From assembly GCA_963808705.1 (NCBI GenBank), contig CAWEHB010000005.1, positions 248,001-312,000 on the forward strand: 64,000 bases of DNA, given 5' to 3'. This document shows positions 25,763-34,245 of this stretch, piece after piece. Source of the stretch: JASHPR01 sp963808705. Its GTDB lineage: Bacteria > Actinomycetota > Actinomycetes > Streptosporangiales > Streptosporangiaceae. The position numbers and the translations under genes were made by a program. How positions within the stretch are numbered: the first letter of the stretch is position 1; every line of letters begins with the position of its first letter. Under the pieces are notes generated by a model, which saw only the letters and a list, made by a program, of their open reading frames with translations, was not told where the DNA came from and ran no database searches.

Positions 25763-26302
25763 TTAGGGGTGAATGAGGACCTTGAGGGCCTGTCTGCTGT
25801 CCATTTCCTGGTATCCCTCCGGGATCTGGTCGAGGGTGAGTTCGCGGTCGAAGACGCGGCCGGGGTTGACCTGGCCGGCGAGGATGCCTGGCATGAGCGT
25901 CTGGATGTAGGCGCGGGCCGGTGCGGGTCCGCCGGTGAGGGTGATGTTGGGCCCGAAGAGGCTGGCGAATCCGACGGGGGCGTTGTCGTACTGTGGCCCG
26001 CCGACGCGGCTGATCACGCCGCCGGGGCGGACGACGCCGGCCGCCTGTTCGTGGGCGGGCAGGTGGCCGACGGCTTCGATGACGACGTGGGTGCCGTCGC
26101 CGCCGGTGAGGTCGCGGGCTTTCTCGATGCCGTCGTCGCCGCGTTCGGCGATGACATGGGTGGCGCCGAATTCGCGGCCGAGGTCGGTGCGGGCAGCATG
26201 CCGTCCCATGAGGATGATCTGCTCGGTTGGCTGCTGGATGGCGGGGTCGGGAACGTTGATGACGCGGATGTCTCCGGCGCCGTAGATGAATGTGGCCCGC
26301 AT
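25763..26302 (-). pseudogene. Zinc-type alcohol dehydrogenase with in-frame internal deletion
   Basis: Start ATG 26302. The first ~28 residues (MRATFIYGAGDIRVINVPDP) are the N-terminus of an MDR alcohol dehydrogenase. The next residues, LMGRHAARTDLGREFGATHV, belong to the end of the Rossmann domain ~150 residues further on. The rest is normal: TGGDGTHVVIEAVGH, VRPGGVISRVGG, NITLTGGPAPARAYI, INPG-type VNPGRVFDRELTLDQ, ending ALKVLIHP. The whole zinc-binding catalytic domain and the GxGxxG loop are missing, yet the frame is kept (179 aa against ~345). It cannot be an active dehydrogenase. Confidence 0.85.
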
Positions 26303-26324
26303 GTGTGTTCCTTCGGGTAGCCGG

Positions 26325-27293
26325 TCAGTAGCCGGTGGGCTGCCGCGGGGTGTAGTGCTCTTCGAGGGCATGGACCTCGTCGTCGCTGAGGGTGACGTCG
26401 AGGGCGGCGGCGGCGTCGGCGAGGTGCTGCTGCCTGGTGGCGCCGACGATGGGGGCGGATACGACCGGGTTGCGCAGTACCCAGGCCAGCGCGATCTGAG
26501 CCATCGGCACGCCGTGCTGCCCGGCGACCTTCTGGACCGCGTCCGCGATGGCCTTGTCGTCGTTGGGCAGCACCCAGCGGGCGACGTCGTCGGTGTCGCT
26601 GCGGGCGGTCTGCTCCCCCCAGGGGCGGGCGAGCCGGCCTTTGGCGAGCGGGCTCCACGGGATCGATCCGACGCCCTGGTCGGCGAGCAGGCCGAACATC
26701 TCGCGTTCTTCCTCGCGCTGCATGAGGCTGTACTGGTTCTGCATCGAGATGAACCTGGTCCAGCCGTGCAGGCCGGCGGTGTACTGCATCTTGGAGAACT
26801 GCCAGGCCCACATGGATGAGGCGCCGAGGTAGCGGACCTTGCCGGCCTTGACCATGTCGTGCAGGGCTTCCACGGTTTCCTCGACCGGGGTGGCGGGGTC
26901 GAAGCGGTGGATCTGGTACAGGTCGACGTAGTCGGTGCCGAGCCTGCGCAGGGAGTCGTCGAGCTGCTCGACGATCGCGCGCCGGGACAGGCCCGAGCCG
27001 CCCGGGCCGTCGTGCATCTTGAAGAACACCTTGGTCGCCAGGACGATGTCCTCGCGCCGGGTGCAGGCGCGGATGGCGCGCCCGGTGATCTCCTCCGAGG
27101 TTCCGTAGCCGTAGGCGTTGGCGGTGTCCCAGAAGGTGATGCCGAGCTCGACGGCCTGGCGGAACAGCGGCTCGGCTGCGGTGTCGTCGAGCGCCCACTG
27201 GTTGAAGCCGCGTGAGGTGTCGCCGAAGCTCATGCAACCCAGCGCGATGCGGCTGATCTTCAGCCCGGAGCTGCCTAGTGTCGTGTACTGCAT
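26325..27293 (-). CDS. Aldo/keto reductase
   Basis: 322 aa, ATG 27293. NADPH-dependent (beta/alpha)8-barrel reductase. The tetrad is visible: WDTANAYGYGTSEE (Asp, Tyr ~55-60), LATKVFF (Lys ~87) and YQIHRFD (His ~128). GRLARPW and APIVGATRQQHLADA near the C-terminus bind the cofactor. It belongs to the family of AKRs with a distinctive HRFDP and SSMWAWQF signature. It lies 22 bp upstream of the broken alcohol dehydrogenase and 30 bp downstream of DUF2255, so it is part of an operon of redox genes. Intact. Confidence 0.95.
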   Translation of the reverse strand: MQYTTLGSSGLKISRIALGCMSFGDTSRGFNQWALDDTAAEPLFRQAVELGITFWDTANAYGYGTSEEITGRAIRACTRREDIVLATKVFFKMHDGPGGSGLSRRAIVEQLDDSLRRLGTDYVDLYQIHRFDPATPVEETVEALHDMVKAGKVRYLGASSMWAWQFSKMQYTAGLHGWTRFISMQNQYSLMQREEEREMFGLLADQGVGSIPWSPLAKGRLARPWGEQTARSDTDDVARWVLPNDDKAIADAVQKVAGQHGVPMAQIALAWVLRNPVVSAPIVGATRQQHLADAAAALDVTLSDDEVHALEEHYTPRQPTGY

Positions 27294-27322
27294 CGCAGTT
27301 CCTTTCGCTGGAAGTGCCGGGG

Positions 27323-27718
27323 TCAGGCGGCGGCCTGCGGGACGAGGCGCAGCGTCACGGGCGCGGCGTGCGCGCCGGTGACGGTCCCGACGACCTGCGG
27401 GCCGTAGCGGTCGTACTTGGCGTGGTAGGCGGCGTCGATGGCTGCCTGCGTGGCTGCGTCGAGTTCGCTGGCGGGGGCGAAGGTGACGTCGCGTTCGATG
27501 CCGCCGGCGCGGATGCGCCCGTAGCCGCTGGCGGTGGCGCGGCGGAACCAGGGATTGTCAGCGCCGTAGGCCGAGCGGACATACAGGTGGTCGCCGGCCC
27601 GGACGGTCCAGATGGTGACGTAGGACCGCAGCGACCCGTCACGGCGGCGGGAGGCGATCTGCAGCTCGGAGGCGGCGCCGACGCGGCGGAGCTCGTCGTC
27701 GGTCCAGGTGGCGGTCAC
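27323..27718 (-). CDS. DUF2255 family protein
   Basis: 131 aa from the GTG at 27718, which overlaps the stop of the upstream CMD gene by four bases; longer starts would overlap more. Motifs: TWTDDELRRVGAASELQIAS, SYVTIWTVRAGDHLYVRSAY, NPWFRRATASGYGRIRAGG and YHAKYDRYGPQVVGTV. DUF2255 resembles the split-barrel flavin/F420-reductase-like proteins; its enzymatic role is not established. Co-occurs with CMD and AKR genes in actinobacterial clusters of this kind (my recollection). Confidence 0.88.
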   Translation of the reverse strand: MTATWTDDELRRVGAASELQIASRRRDGSLRSYVTIWTVRAGDHLYVRSAYGADNPWFRRATASGYGRIRAGGIERDVTFAPASELDAATQAAIDAAYHAKYDRYGPQVVGTVTGAHAAPVTLRLVPQAAA

Positions 27719-28041
27719 TGGTCGCCTCCGCCGGTGAACAGCTCCCGGGTCAGGGTGATCGCGGACATCGCGCGTGGCCATCCGGCGTAGAACGCGAGAT
27801 GGATGATCATCTCTTTCAGCTCGGTTTCGCTGAGCCCGTTGTGCCGGGCCCGGCCGAGGTGGCCCCGCAGCTGCTCGATGCTGCCGCCGGTGACCAGCGC
27901 AGCGCAGGTGACCAGGCTGCGGTCACGCGGGCTGAGCTCGGGCCTGGCCCACACGTCTCCGAAGAGCACCTCATCGGTGAGCTCCACGAGCTTCGGGGCG
28001 AAATCCCCGATCATCCGCTGAGCCGGGGTCTGGTCGGTCAT
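27715..28041 (-). CDS. Carboxymuconolactone decarboxylase-family protein
   Basis: 108 aa, ATG 28041, GGAA ribosome site. Motifs: LSPRDRSLVTCAALVTGG, LRGHLGRARHNGLSETELKE and IIHLAFYAGWPRAMSAI, typical of the small CMD/AhpD-like fold. The CxxC peroxidase pair is absent, so a peroxidase function is unlikely; gamma-carboxymuconolactone decarboxylase-like chemistry or a redox-accessory role remains possible. First gene of the operon transcribed away from the XRE regulator. Confidence 0.92.
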   Translation of the reverse strand: MTDQTPAQRMIGDFAPKLVELTDEVLFGDVWARPELSPRDRSLVTCAALVTGGSIEQLRGHLGRARHNGLSETELKEMIIHLAFYAGWPRAMSAITLTRELFTGGGDQ

Positions 28042-28237
28042 GCCGGTTCCTTTCTCATCTCTGGGTGCGTGTGGCGGACGCCGGTCTTCGCGGCCGGGCT
28101 TGCGGAGCTGGCACTGGAAGCACTGGAGATGGTCACGTCACCCAGTTAAGGCGCTGACCTGCATCTGTGGGAGTGCCTGCTCTTCCAGGTAACGCCAGAA
28201 CCTCCCTCACGGCCGGCGGCGCGCCTACCGTGGTGGC

Positions 28238-29116
28238 ATGGACAACCGAGCCCAGGTCCGCGAGTTCCTCATCTCGCGGCGCGAGCGGATCTCACCGGCG
28301 CAGGCGGGGCTGCCTGCCTACGGGGGAAGCAACCGCCGCGTTAAAGGGCTGCGGCGCGAGGAGGTCGCGCTGCTCGCCGGGGTGAGCATCGACTACTACG
28401 TCCGGATGGAACGCGGCAACCTGACCGGCGCGTCGGAGGCCGTCCTCGACGGAATCGCGAGCGCGCTGCAGCTGGACGAGGCCGAGCGTGCCCACCTGTT
28501 CGACCTGGCGCGCGCCGCCCAGCCTGCCCCGCCGCGGCAGCGGCGCAGCAAGACGTCCGGCGTCACGGACGGTATCCAGCAGATCCTCGACGCCATCACC
28601 GACGCTCCGGCCTGGGTGCGCAACGCCCGGCACGACATGCTCGCCGCCAACCGCCTCGCCCGCGCTCTTTACGCTCCGGTCCTTGCCGACGCGCGCAGGC
28701 CCGCCAGCAATGCCCGCTTCGTCTACCTCGATCCCGCCGCACGCGAGTTCTTCGCCGACTGGGAGCGCGCCGCTGATGACATCGCCGCCATGCTCCGGTC
28801 CGAGGCAGGCAACAACCCCCACGACAAGCAGCTCGTCGAGCTGATCGGCGAGCTGTCCACTCGCAGCGAGGAGTTCCGCACCCGGTGGGCCGCCCACAAC
28901 GTCCGCTTCCACCGGACAGGCCGCAAACGCATCCACCATCCCGTCGTCGGCACCCTCGACCTCAACTTCGAGGCCATGGAGTTTCCCGCCCACCCTGGCC
29001 TGACCCTGCTCGCCTACACCGCAGCCGCAGGCACCCCGACGGCCGACAGCCTCAAGATGCTGGCCAGCTGGGCAGCCACCGCCGAGCAAGCCGGTGACCT
29101 GCCCGCCCACGCCTAG
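28238..29116 (+). CDS. XRE-family regulator with MmyB-like ligand domain
   Basis: 292 aa, ATG 28238. HTH at residues ~35-60: RVKGLRREEVALLAGVSIDY, then YVRMERGNLTGASEAVLDGI. The C-terminal ~180 residues (AWVRNARHDMLAANRLARAL, FVYLDPAAREFFADWERAAD, NVRFHRTGRKRIHHPVVG, MEFPAHPGLTLLAYTAAAGT) form the MmyB-type PAS-like domain that binds fatty-acid-like ligands in some members. Divergent from the CMD-DUF2255-AKR-ADH operon with a 197-bp gap, so it is probably the local activator or repressor of that operon. Confidence 0.92.
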   Translation: MDNRAQVREFLISRRERISPAQAGLPAYGGSNRRVKGLRREEVALLAGVSIDYYVRMERGNLTGASEAVLDGIASALQLDEAERAHLFDLARAAQPAPPRQRRSKTSGVTDGIQQILDAITDAPAWVRNARHDMLAANRLARALYAPVLADARRPASNARFVYLDPAAREFFADWERAADDIAAMLRSEAGNNPHDKQLVELIGELSTRSEEFRTRWAAHNVRFHRTGRKRIHHPVVGTLDLNFEAMEFPAHPGLTLLAYTAAAGTPTADSLKMLASWAATAEQAGDLPAHA

Positions 29117-29156
29117 CCACCGTGTCGTTCGGCAACCACTGCCAGGAGACGCGCGT

Positions 29157-29297
29157 ATGGACATTTCTCGCAACGCAGCCACGGCAAAGGGACCTGCTGA
29201 AACCTTCACCGGTGACGTGTGGGTCGACCCCACCCGGCTCGGCTGCATGGGCCCGAGTGCCAACAAGTGCGCACGCGCACGGGCACGGGCGGGCTGA
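29157..29297 (+). pseudogene. Cupin protein N-terminal fragment cut by repeat D
   Basis: ATG 29157 with CAGGAGA upstream. It reads MDISRNAATAKGPAETFTGD, then VWVDPTRLG, the start of quercetin-dioxygenase-like cupins found beside such redox clusters. After LG the frame enters the dispersed repeat and stops at 29297. Only ~30 of ~130 residues are native. Confidence 0.65.
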
Positions 29298-29335
29298 GTC
29301 GGCGGCGCGGCACGGTGCCGGGTCCGTGGCAGATC
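29262..29335 (+). repeat. Dispersed repeat family, copy D (short)
   Basis: GGGCGGGCTGAGTCGGCGGC, then GCGGCACGGTGCCGGG, aligns with GGCGGGCTGAGCCGGTGGCG at 43376 and GGACGGGCCGAGCCGGTGGC at 18195. Same orientation. It lies exactly where the cupin homology ends. Confidence 0.55.
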
Positions 29336-29421
29336 AGGTCTGGGGCCAACTTCGCCGCCAAGATGTCGCCAGTTAGCTGATTTAGGTTTTTCCTATAGGA
29401 ATTATAGGTAAGCTCGCCCGC

Positions 29422-31080
29422 ATGCCCCGCGTCACCGGAGCGGATCCCGGCGGGCCTGCCGACGATCCCGCGGGTCCCGCCGATCCTGCCGGTCCGTTGG
29501 CCTCCGCCGTTTCCGCGGCCCCCGCCGTTCCCGCCGTTCCCGCCAGTCCCCCGGGTCCCGGCCATCCCACCGGGGCCACGGCGGGCCGGGCGCGCCTGCT
29601 CACCTGGCTAGCCGCCGCCGGGACGGGCGGCTCGATCCTGATCATGATCGCCGCGTCGGCCGTCCGGGACAGCTGGATGTACCCGCCGATCGTGCTGCCC
29701 GTCTCCGGGCCGCCGTGGGACCTGCAGTCCGTGCACCTGCCGGTGCCCGTGGTGACCGTGGCGTTGTGGACCGCGGTCATCGGCGGCCTGGGCGGCGTGG
29801 TCGCGGGGCTCGCGGCCGTCCGCCTCGGAGCCAGGCCGAGCGTCCGGGGCCTGCTCGTCGCGGCGGCCCTCGCGGTGGCCGTGCTGACCGTGCTGCCGCC
29901 GGCCGGGTCGACCGACGCGTTCGACTACGCGGCCTACGGCCGGATCGTGGCGCTCGGGCACAGCCCGTACGTGATGACCCCGTACCACCTGCGCCTGGCC
30001 CACAACGCCTTCGCCCGGTCGGTGCCGGCCACGTGGCAGCATTTCGTGAGCGTCTACGGGCCGCTCGCCACGCTGGAGCAGTTCCTGGCGGCCAAGCTCG
30101 GCGGCATGTCCGCGGCGCGGATCACGTTCTGGCTGAAGCTGTGTAGCTCGCTCGCCTTCGGCCTCGTCGCGGTCACCGCCGACCGGCTGCTACGCCACGA
30201 CCCTGCCCGGCGGCTGCGCGCCCACCTGCTCTGGACGATCAACCCCCTGCTGCTCTGGGTCATCGTCGCGGCCGGGCATCTCGATGTGCTCGCCGCCGCG
30301 GTCGGCCTGCTCGGGCTGGTCGCGCTCGGCGAGCAGCGGGGGACCGCCCGCCCGCCCTTGCCGCGGCTGGTGGCCGCGGGCGCGCTGATCGGGACGGCCA
30401 CGGACATCAAGGCCAACTACATCCTGTTCGGCCTGGGGCTGGCCTGGGTCCTGCGCCGCTCGCCCGCCGCGCTCGCCACCGCCGCCGCGGCGGCGCTTAC
30501 GGTGCTCGTGCCCGGCTACGCGTGGTTCGGGCTGCCCGCGGTCCACGCCCTGGCGGCCCGCCGCGACGGCCTCAGCGCGGACAGCTTCTACCACGCCCTC
30601 CTCATTCCCGCGCTGCGGCCGCACCTGGCGCTGATCGCGACCGTCCTGGTCATCGCCGTGGCCGTGCTGACGCTACGGCACCTGCCCGACGGCATCCCGG
30701 GTCGGCCCGCCGTCCGGGCCGCCCTGGCGCTGAGCGTCGCGTGGCTGTTCTTCTGGCCCTACCAGTTCCCCTGGTACGACACGATGATCATCTGCCTGCT
30801 CGTGCTCTACCCCGCGTCTCGGCTCGACTGGCTGGTCCTGGCGCGGATCGCCGCCGCCACGATCCCCAACATCCCCGGCAACCCGGGAGCGCCGCTGGGT
30901 CCGTTCGTGGGCCACATCCACTACCTCACCGTCGCCATCCTCACCCCGCTGGCGCTGCTCGGCGCGGCCGTCGGCCTGGTCGCGCTGTGCCTGACTGGGA
31001 ACTGGAAGCTGCGCGGGCCGGAGGAACCGCCCGGTCCCGCGCCCGAGGAGGCCAGGCTGGCCCGGCCAGCTATGAGCTGA
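29422..31080 (+). CDS. GT-C membrane mannosyltransferase-like protein (MptB-like)
   Basis: 552 aa, ATG 29422. After a Pro/Ala-rich cytoplasmic head come about 12-13 membrane segments. An early periplasmic loop carries AGSTDAFDYAAYGRIVALGH, with the acidic residue expected for polyprenyl-phosphate-sugar-dependent GT-C enzymes such as MptB/DUF2029 mannosyltransferases. FFWPYQFPWYDTMIICLL and IPNIPGNPGAPLGPF near the end also fit. It probably transfers mannose (or another sugar) from a polyprenyl-phosphate donor to a lipoglycan or glycan outside the membrane; acceptor unknown. An AT-rich stretch at 29380-29412 probably contains its promoter. Appears intact. Confidence 0.75.
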   Translation: MPRVTGADPGGPADDPAGPADPAGPLASAVSAAPAVPAVPASPPGPGHPTGATAGRARLLTWLAAAGTGGSILIMIAASAVRDSWMYPPIVLPVSGPPWDLQSVHLPVPVVTVALWTAVIGGLGGVVAGLAAVRLGARPSVRGLLVAAALAVAVLTVLPPAGSTDAFDYAAYGRIVALGHSPYVMTPYHLRLAHNAFARSVPATWQHFVSVYGPLATLEQFLAAKLGGMSAARITFWLKLCSSLAFGLVAVTADRLLRHDPARRLRAHLLWTINPLLLWVIVAAGHLDVLAAAVGLLGLVALGEQRGTARPPLPRLVAAGALIGTATDIKANYILFGLGLAWVLRRSPAALATAAAAALTVLVPGYAWFGLPAVHALAARRDGLSADSFYHALLIPALRPHLALIATVLVIAVAVLTLRHLPDGIPGRPAVRAALALSVAWLFFWPYQFPWYDTMIICLLVLYPASRLDWLVLARIAAATIPNIPGNPGAPLGPFVGHIHYLTVAILTPLALLGAAVGLVALCLTGNWKLRGPEEPPGPAPEEARLARPAMS

Positions 31081-31085
31081 CGATG

Positions 31086-31330
31086 ATCGAGGACGGCAGG
31101 GACCGCAAGGACGGCACGAAGACCGCGCACGTGGGCCATCAGCGGCTGGACCGGTATGGCAAGACCGACAACGGGATGGTCACCGTCACCACGGTCTGGG
31201 CGGGACGAGCGCGCCTACTATCCGGTGCACGCGGTGCCCTGCACCCGGCCCGGCACTTCGTCGAAGGCAATAGCGATCCGGGCGCGGGACCTGGGCCTAC
31301 GGCGCCGATGCCTGCACTCGTGCAGACGCC
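31086..31330 (+). mobile_element. IS701-type transposase remnant
   Basis: Reads IEDGRDRKDGTKTAHVGHQR, LDRYGKTDNGMVTVTTVWAG, then after a frame change YPVHAVPC and HPARHFVEGNSDPG. This is the DDE-region block of IS701-family transposases (normally DxSGDRKDGxxTAHVGRQWL). Both ends and most of the protein are missing. Confidence 0.7.
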
Positions 31331-31531
31331 GCCCGGGTCCTGCCCTGGGGCGGGCCGGATGACCCCGGGGACTGGCGCCCGGTGGTGCGCGTTCCGCGGC
31401 GGACGCTCCGAGACCTGGTTCGCCGCTGGCCGCCGTGAAGAGGGCTAGCTCGAAATATATTTCCTATCTCTCCAAGAGAATTTATAGTAATATAGCTGAG
31501 CCCGGGCTGCGGGCGCGAGTCGGGAGGATGG
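31331..31531. promoter_or_regulatory. AT-rich upstream region of the APC permease remnant
   Basis: Bases 31450-31496 are strikingly AT-rich for this window (AAATATATTTCC, AATTTATAGTAATATAG) and lie ~40 bp before a GGGAGG ribosome site and the ATG at 31532. A promoter is likely; no exact hexamers can be fixed. Confidence 0.45.
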
Positions 31532-32498
31532 ATGGACACAGTTGGTTCCGGCGAGGTGCAGACCGCCACGGCGACGCTGGACATCTCCACGCGAGACGAC
31601 ATCCACAAGCTGCGCCACCGGGCCGTCGGCCTTGGCGGCGTGCTGTTCATCTCGTTCGCCGCGATGTCGCCGCTGACCGGGCAGCTGGGCAACGTGCCGA
31701 TCGCGGTCGGGATCGGCAACGGGATCGGGGCGCCGGCCGGGTTCTGGATCGGCATCGTGATGCTGGCCCTGGGCCGCGGTCACCGGATGGGGCCTGCACG
31801 ACGCGGTCCACCAGGCGGCGACCAACGGCGGCAACTTCTACTACGGCGTCACCACCAAGTTCGCCGCGCTGTGGGTGACCGACGTCATGGAGTGGCTGAT
31901 CCTGACCTCGTCGTTCGCCTGCGCGCTGTCGTTCCACAACACCAACTCGCGCTACCTGTACGTGATCGGGCGGGAGCAGATCTTCCACCCCCGCCTCGGC
32001 AAGACGCACCCGAAGTGGAAGAGCCCGCACTGGGCTAACGCGCTCACCACGCTGATCGTGGCCTGCCTCATGGTGCTGTTCCTGATCATCTGGTACGCCA
32101 GCAAGTCGGCCCAGGCCTTCGCCAGCTTCCAGAACGCCCCCTACTACGAGCTGTTCGGCTGGTTCGCGATCGTGGCCACGTTCTCCGTGCTGGTGAACCA
32201 GACGCTGTCCTCGCTCGCGACGATCCTGCACTTCCGCCAGCCGGAGTACCGGCACGAACGGAACCTGTGGACCACCGAGATCATCCCGGTCCTGTCGATC
32301 GTGGTCATGCTCGCGGTCTTGTGGCTGCTGTGGGCGAACCTGCCCAAGATCGGCGGCTCGATCATCTGGGTGAACATCATCCCGTGGCTCTGCCTCGCCT
32401 GGCTGGCCAGCGGCGTCGTCCTGGCGCTGGTGCTGCGCAAGCGGAGCCCGGAGAAGTACGAGGTACTCGGCCGGATGGTGAACTCCGGGATCAACTGA
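31532..32498 (+). pseudogene. APC-family amino-acid permease, internally deleted and frameshifted
   Basis: ATG 31532 with GGGAGG. The N-terminus (HRAVGLGGVLFISFAAMSPL, then two helices to FWIGIVMLALG) is joined at about 31770, with a frame change, to the second half: AVTGWGLHDAVHQAATNGGN, FYYGVTTKF, DVMEWLILTSSFACALSFHN, TNSRYLYVIGREQIFHPRLG and four more helices ending ALVLRKRSPEKYEVLG. Around 250 central residues (substrate helices 3-7) are missing from a ~500-aa protein. The remaining 3' half is free of stops. Confidence 0.85.
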
Positions 32499-32592
32499 TG
32501 ATGCGCCGCTGTTCCGGGCAGCCCCTCGGCGGCGCGGGGGATCGGTTGACTACCCTGCGGGAGCGAGCCGTTCAGCGTGCCAGGGTGGGTGA

Positions 32593-34245
32593 ATGCCTGA
32601 CTACTTCGATCTCGGCGGCTACACGCGGCTGGTGACCACGTCGTCGGCGCAGGCCCAGACCTGGTGTATCCGCGGGCTGTTGTGGGCTTACGCGTTCAAC
32701 CACGAGGAGGCGGTGACGTGCTTCGAGCATGCGATCGAGGCCGACCCCGAGTGCGCGCTGGCTTACTGGGGACTGGCCTATGCGCTGGGCCCGAACTACA
32801 ACAAGCCGTGGGAGGCGTTCGGCCCGGCCGAGGCGGCCTCGTCCGTCTCGCGGGCCTTCGCCGCGGCCGCGGCGGCGGCGCAGCGCGCAGGCGGGGCCAC
32901 GCCGGTGGAACGCGCGCTCGTTCGGGCCCTGGCTTGGCGGTATCCGTCCGCCCGGCCGGCTGAGGACTGTTCGCCCTGGAACGCCGGGTACGCCGGGGCC
33001 ATGCGCGAGGTGTACCGGTCTCATCCCGGCGACCTTGATGTCGGCGCGTTGTTCGCCGACGCGCTGATGAATCTCACGCCGTGGGCCCTGTGGGACCAGG
33101 CCACGGGTCAGCCGGCCGAGGGCGCGGCGACCCTGGAGGCCAAGGCCGTCCTGGAGCGGGCGCTGGCCACCGACCGCGGCCGGTCTCACCCCGGCGTCCT
33201 GCACATGTACATCCACCTGATGGAAATGTCGCCCCGGCCCGAGGACGCGCTCGCCGCCGGGGAGCTGCTCCGTGACCTGGTGCCGGACGCGGGCCACCTG
33301 CGGCACATGCCGACGCATCTGGATGTGCTGTGCGGCGACTACCGCCGGGTGGTGTCCGCCAATACCGCCGCGATCGAGGCCGACGAGAAGTTCCGCGCAC
33401 GCCGCGGCGCGATGAACTTCTACACGCTGTACCGGGCGCACGACTACCACTTCAAGATCTACGGCGCGATGTTCCTCGGCCAGGCGCGAACCGCCCTGGA
33501 GACCGCGGACCAGCTTGCGGCCGCGATCCCCGAGGAACTGCTCCGGGTGTCGAACCCGCCGATGGCGGACTGGCTCGAGGGATTCGTGCCGATGAAGATG
33601 CACGCGCTGATCCGGTTCGGGCGCTGGCCGGACATCATCGCCGCGCCCCTGCCCCGCGACCAGGGCCTGTACTGCGTGACGACGGCGATGATGCACTACG
33701 CCAAGGGCGTCGCACACGCCGCCAGCGGGCACCTCGGCGAGGCAGCCGAGCACCGTCGGCGGTTCGCCGCCGCCGTGGTGCAGGTGCCGCAGTCGCGCAC
33801 CGTCTTCAACAACACCTGCCAGGACATCCTCACCGTGGCCGAAGCCATGCTGGACGGCGAACTGGAGTACCGCAAGGGGAACTTCGAGGTGGCCTTCGCC
33901 CGCCTGCGCCGCGCGGCCGAACTCGATGACGGGCTCCCCTACGACGAGCCATGGGGCTGGATGCAGCCGACCCGGCACGCCTACGGCGCCTTGCTCCTGG
34001 ACCAAGGCCGGGTCGCTGAGGCCGAGGCCGTCTACCGGGCCGACCTCGGCCTGGACGACACGCTCGCCCGGGCCTGCCAGCACCCCGGCAACGTCTGGAG
34101 CCTGCACGGCTACCACGAATGCCTGACCCGGCTGGGCAAGCGAGAGGCGGCAGGCATCATAGGGCAGCAACTCAAGATCGCCACCGCGTACGCGGACGTG
34201 CCGATCAGTTCATCGTGCTACTGCAGGCTGGGTTCCTCCCGCTGA
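32593..34245 (+). CDS. Tetratricopeptide-repeat protein of unknown role
   Basis: 550 aa, ATG 32593. The N-terminal region has a classic TPR (RGLLWAYAFNHEEAVTCFEH, AIEADPECALAYWGLAYALG), with further helical pairs through the chain (HPGVLHMYIHLMEMSPRPED, HLRHMPTHLDVLCGDYRRVV, ELEYRKGNFEVAFARLRRAA, YGALLLDQGRVAEAEAVY). Cytoplasmic, with no signal peptide. HMPTHLDVLCGDY and the Tyr/His-rich stretch FYTLYRAHDYHFKIYGAMF are conserved-looking and might indicate a specific enzyme-like or scaffolding role, but I know none. Its 3' end overlaps the convergent FAD protein gene by 36 bp. Intact. Confidence 0.8.
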   Translation: MPDYFDLGGYTRLVTTSSAQAQTWCIRGLLWAYAFNHEEAVTCFEHAIEADPECALAYWGLAYALGPNYNKPWEAFGPAEAASSVSRAFAAAAAAAQRAGGATPVERALVRALAWRYPSARPAEDCSPWNAGYAGAMREVYRSHPGDLDVGALFADALMNLTPWALWDQATGQPAEGAATLEAKAVLERALATDRGRSHPGVLHMYIHLMEMSPRPEDALAAGELLRDLVPDAGHLRHMPTHLDVLCGDYRRVVSANTAAIEADEKFRARRGAMNFYTLYRAHDYHFKIYGAMFLGQARTALETADQLAAAIPEELLRVSNPPMADWLEGFVPMKMHALIRFGRWPDIIAAPLPRDQGLYCVTTAMMHYAKGVAHAASGHLGEAAEHRRRFAAAVVQVPQSRTVFNNTCQDILTVAEAMLDGELEYRKGNFEVAFARLRRAAELDDGLPYDEPWGWMQPTRHAYGALLLDQGRVAEAEAVYRADLGLDDTLARACQHPGNVWSLHGYHECLTRLGKREAAGIIGQQLKIATAYADVPISSSCYCRLGSSR

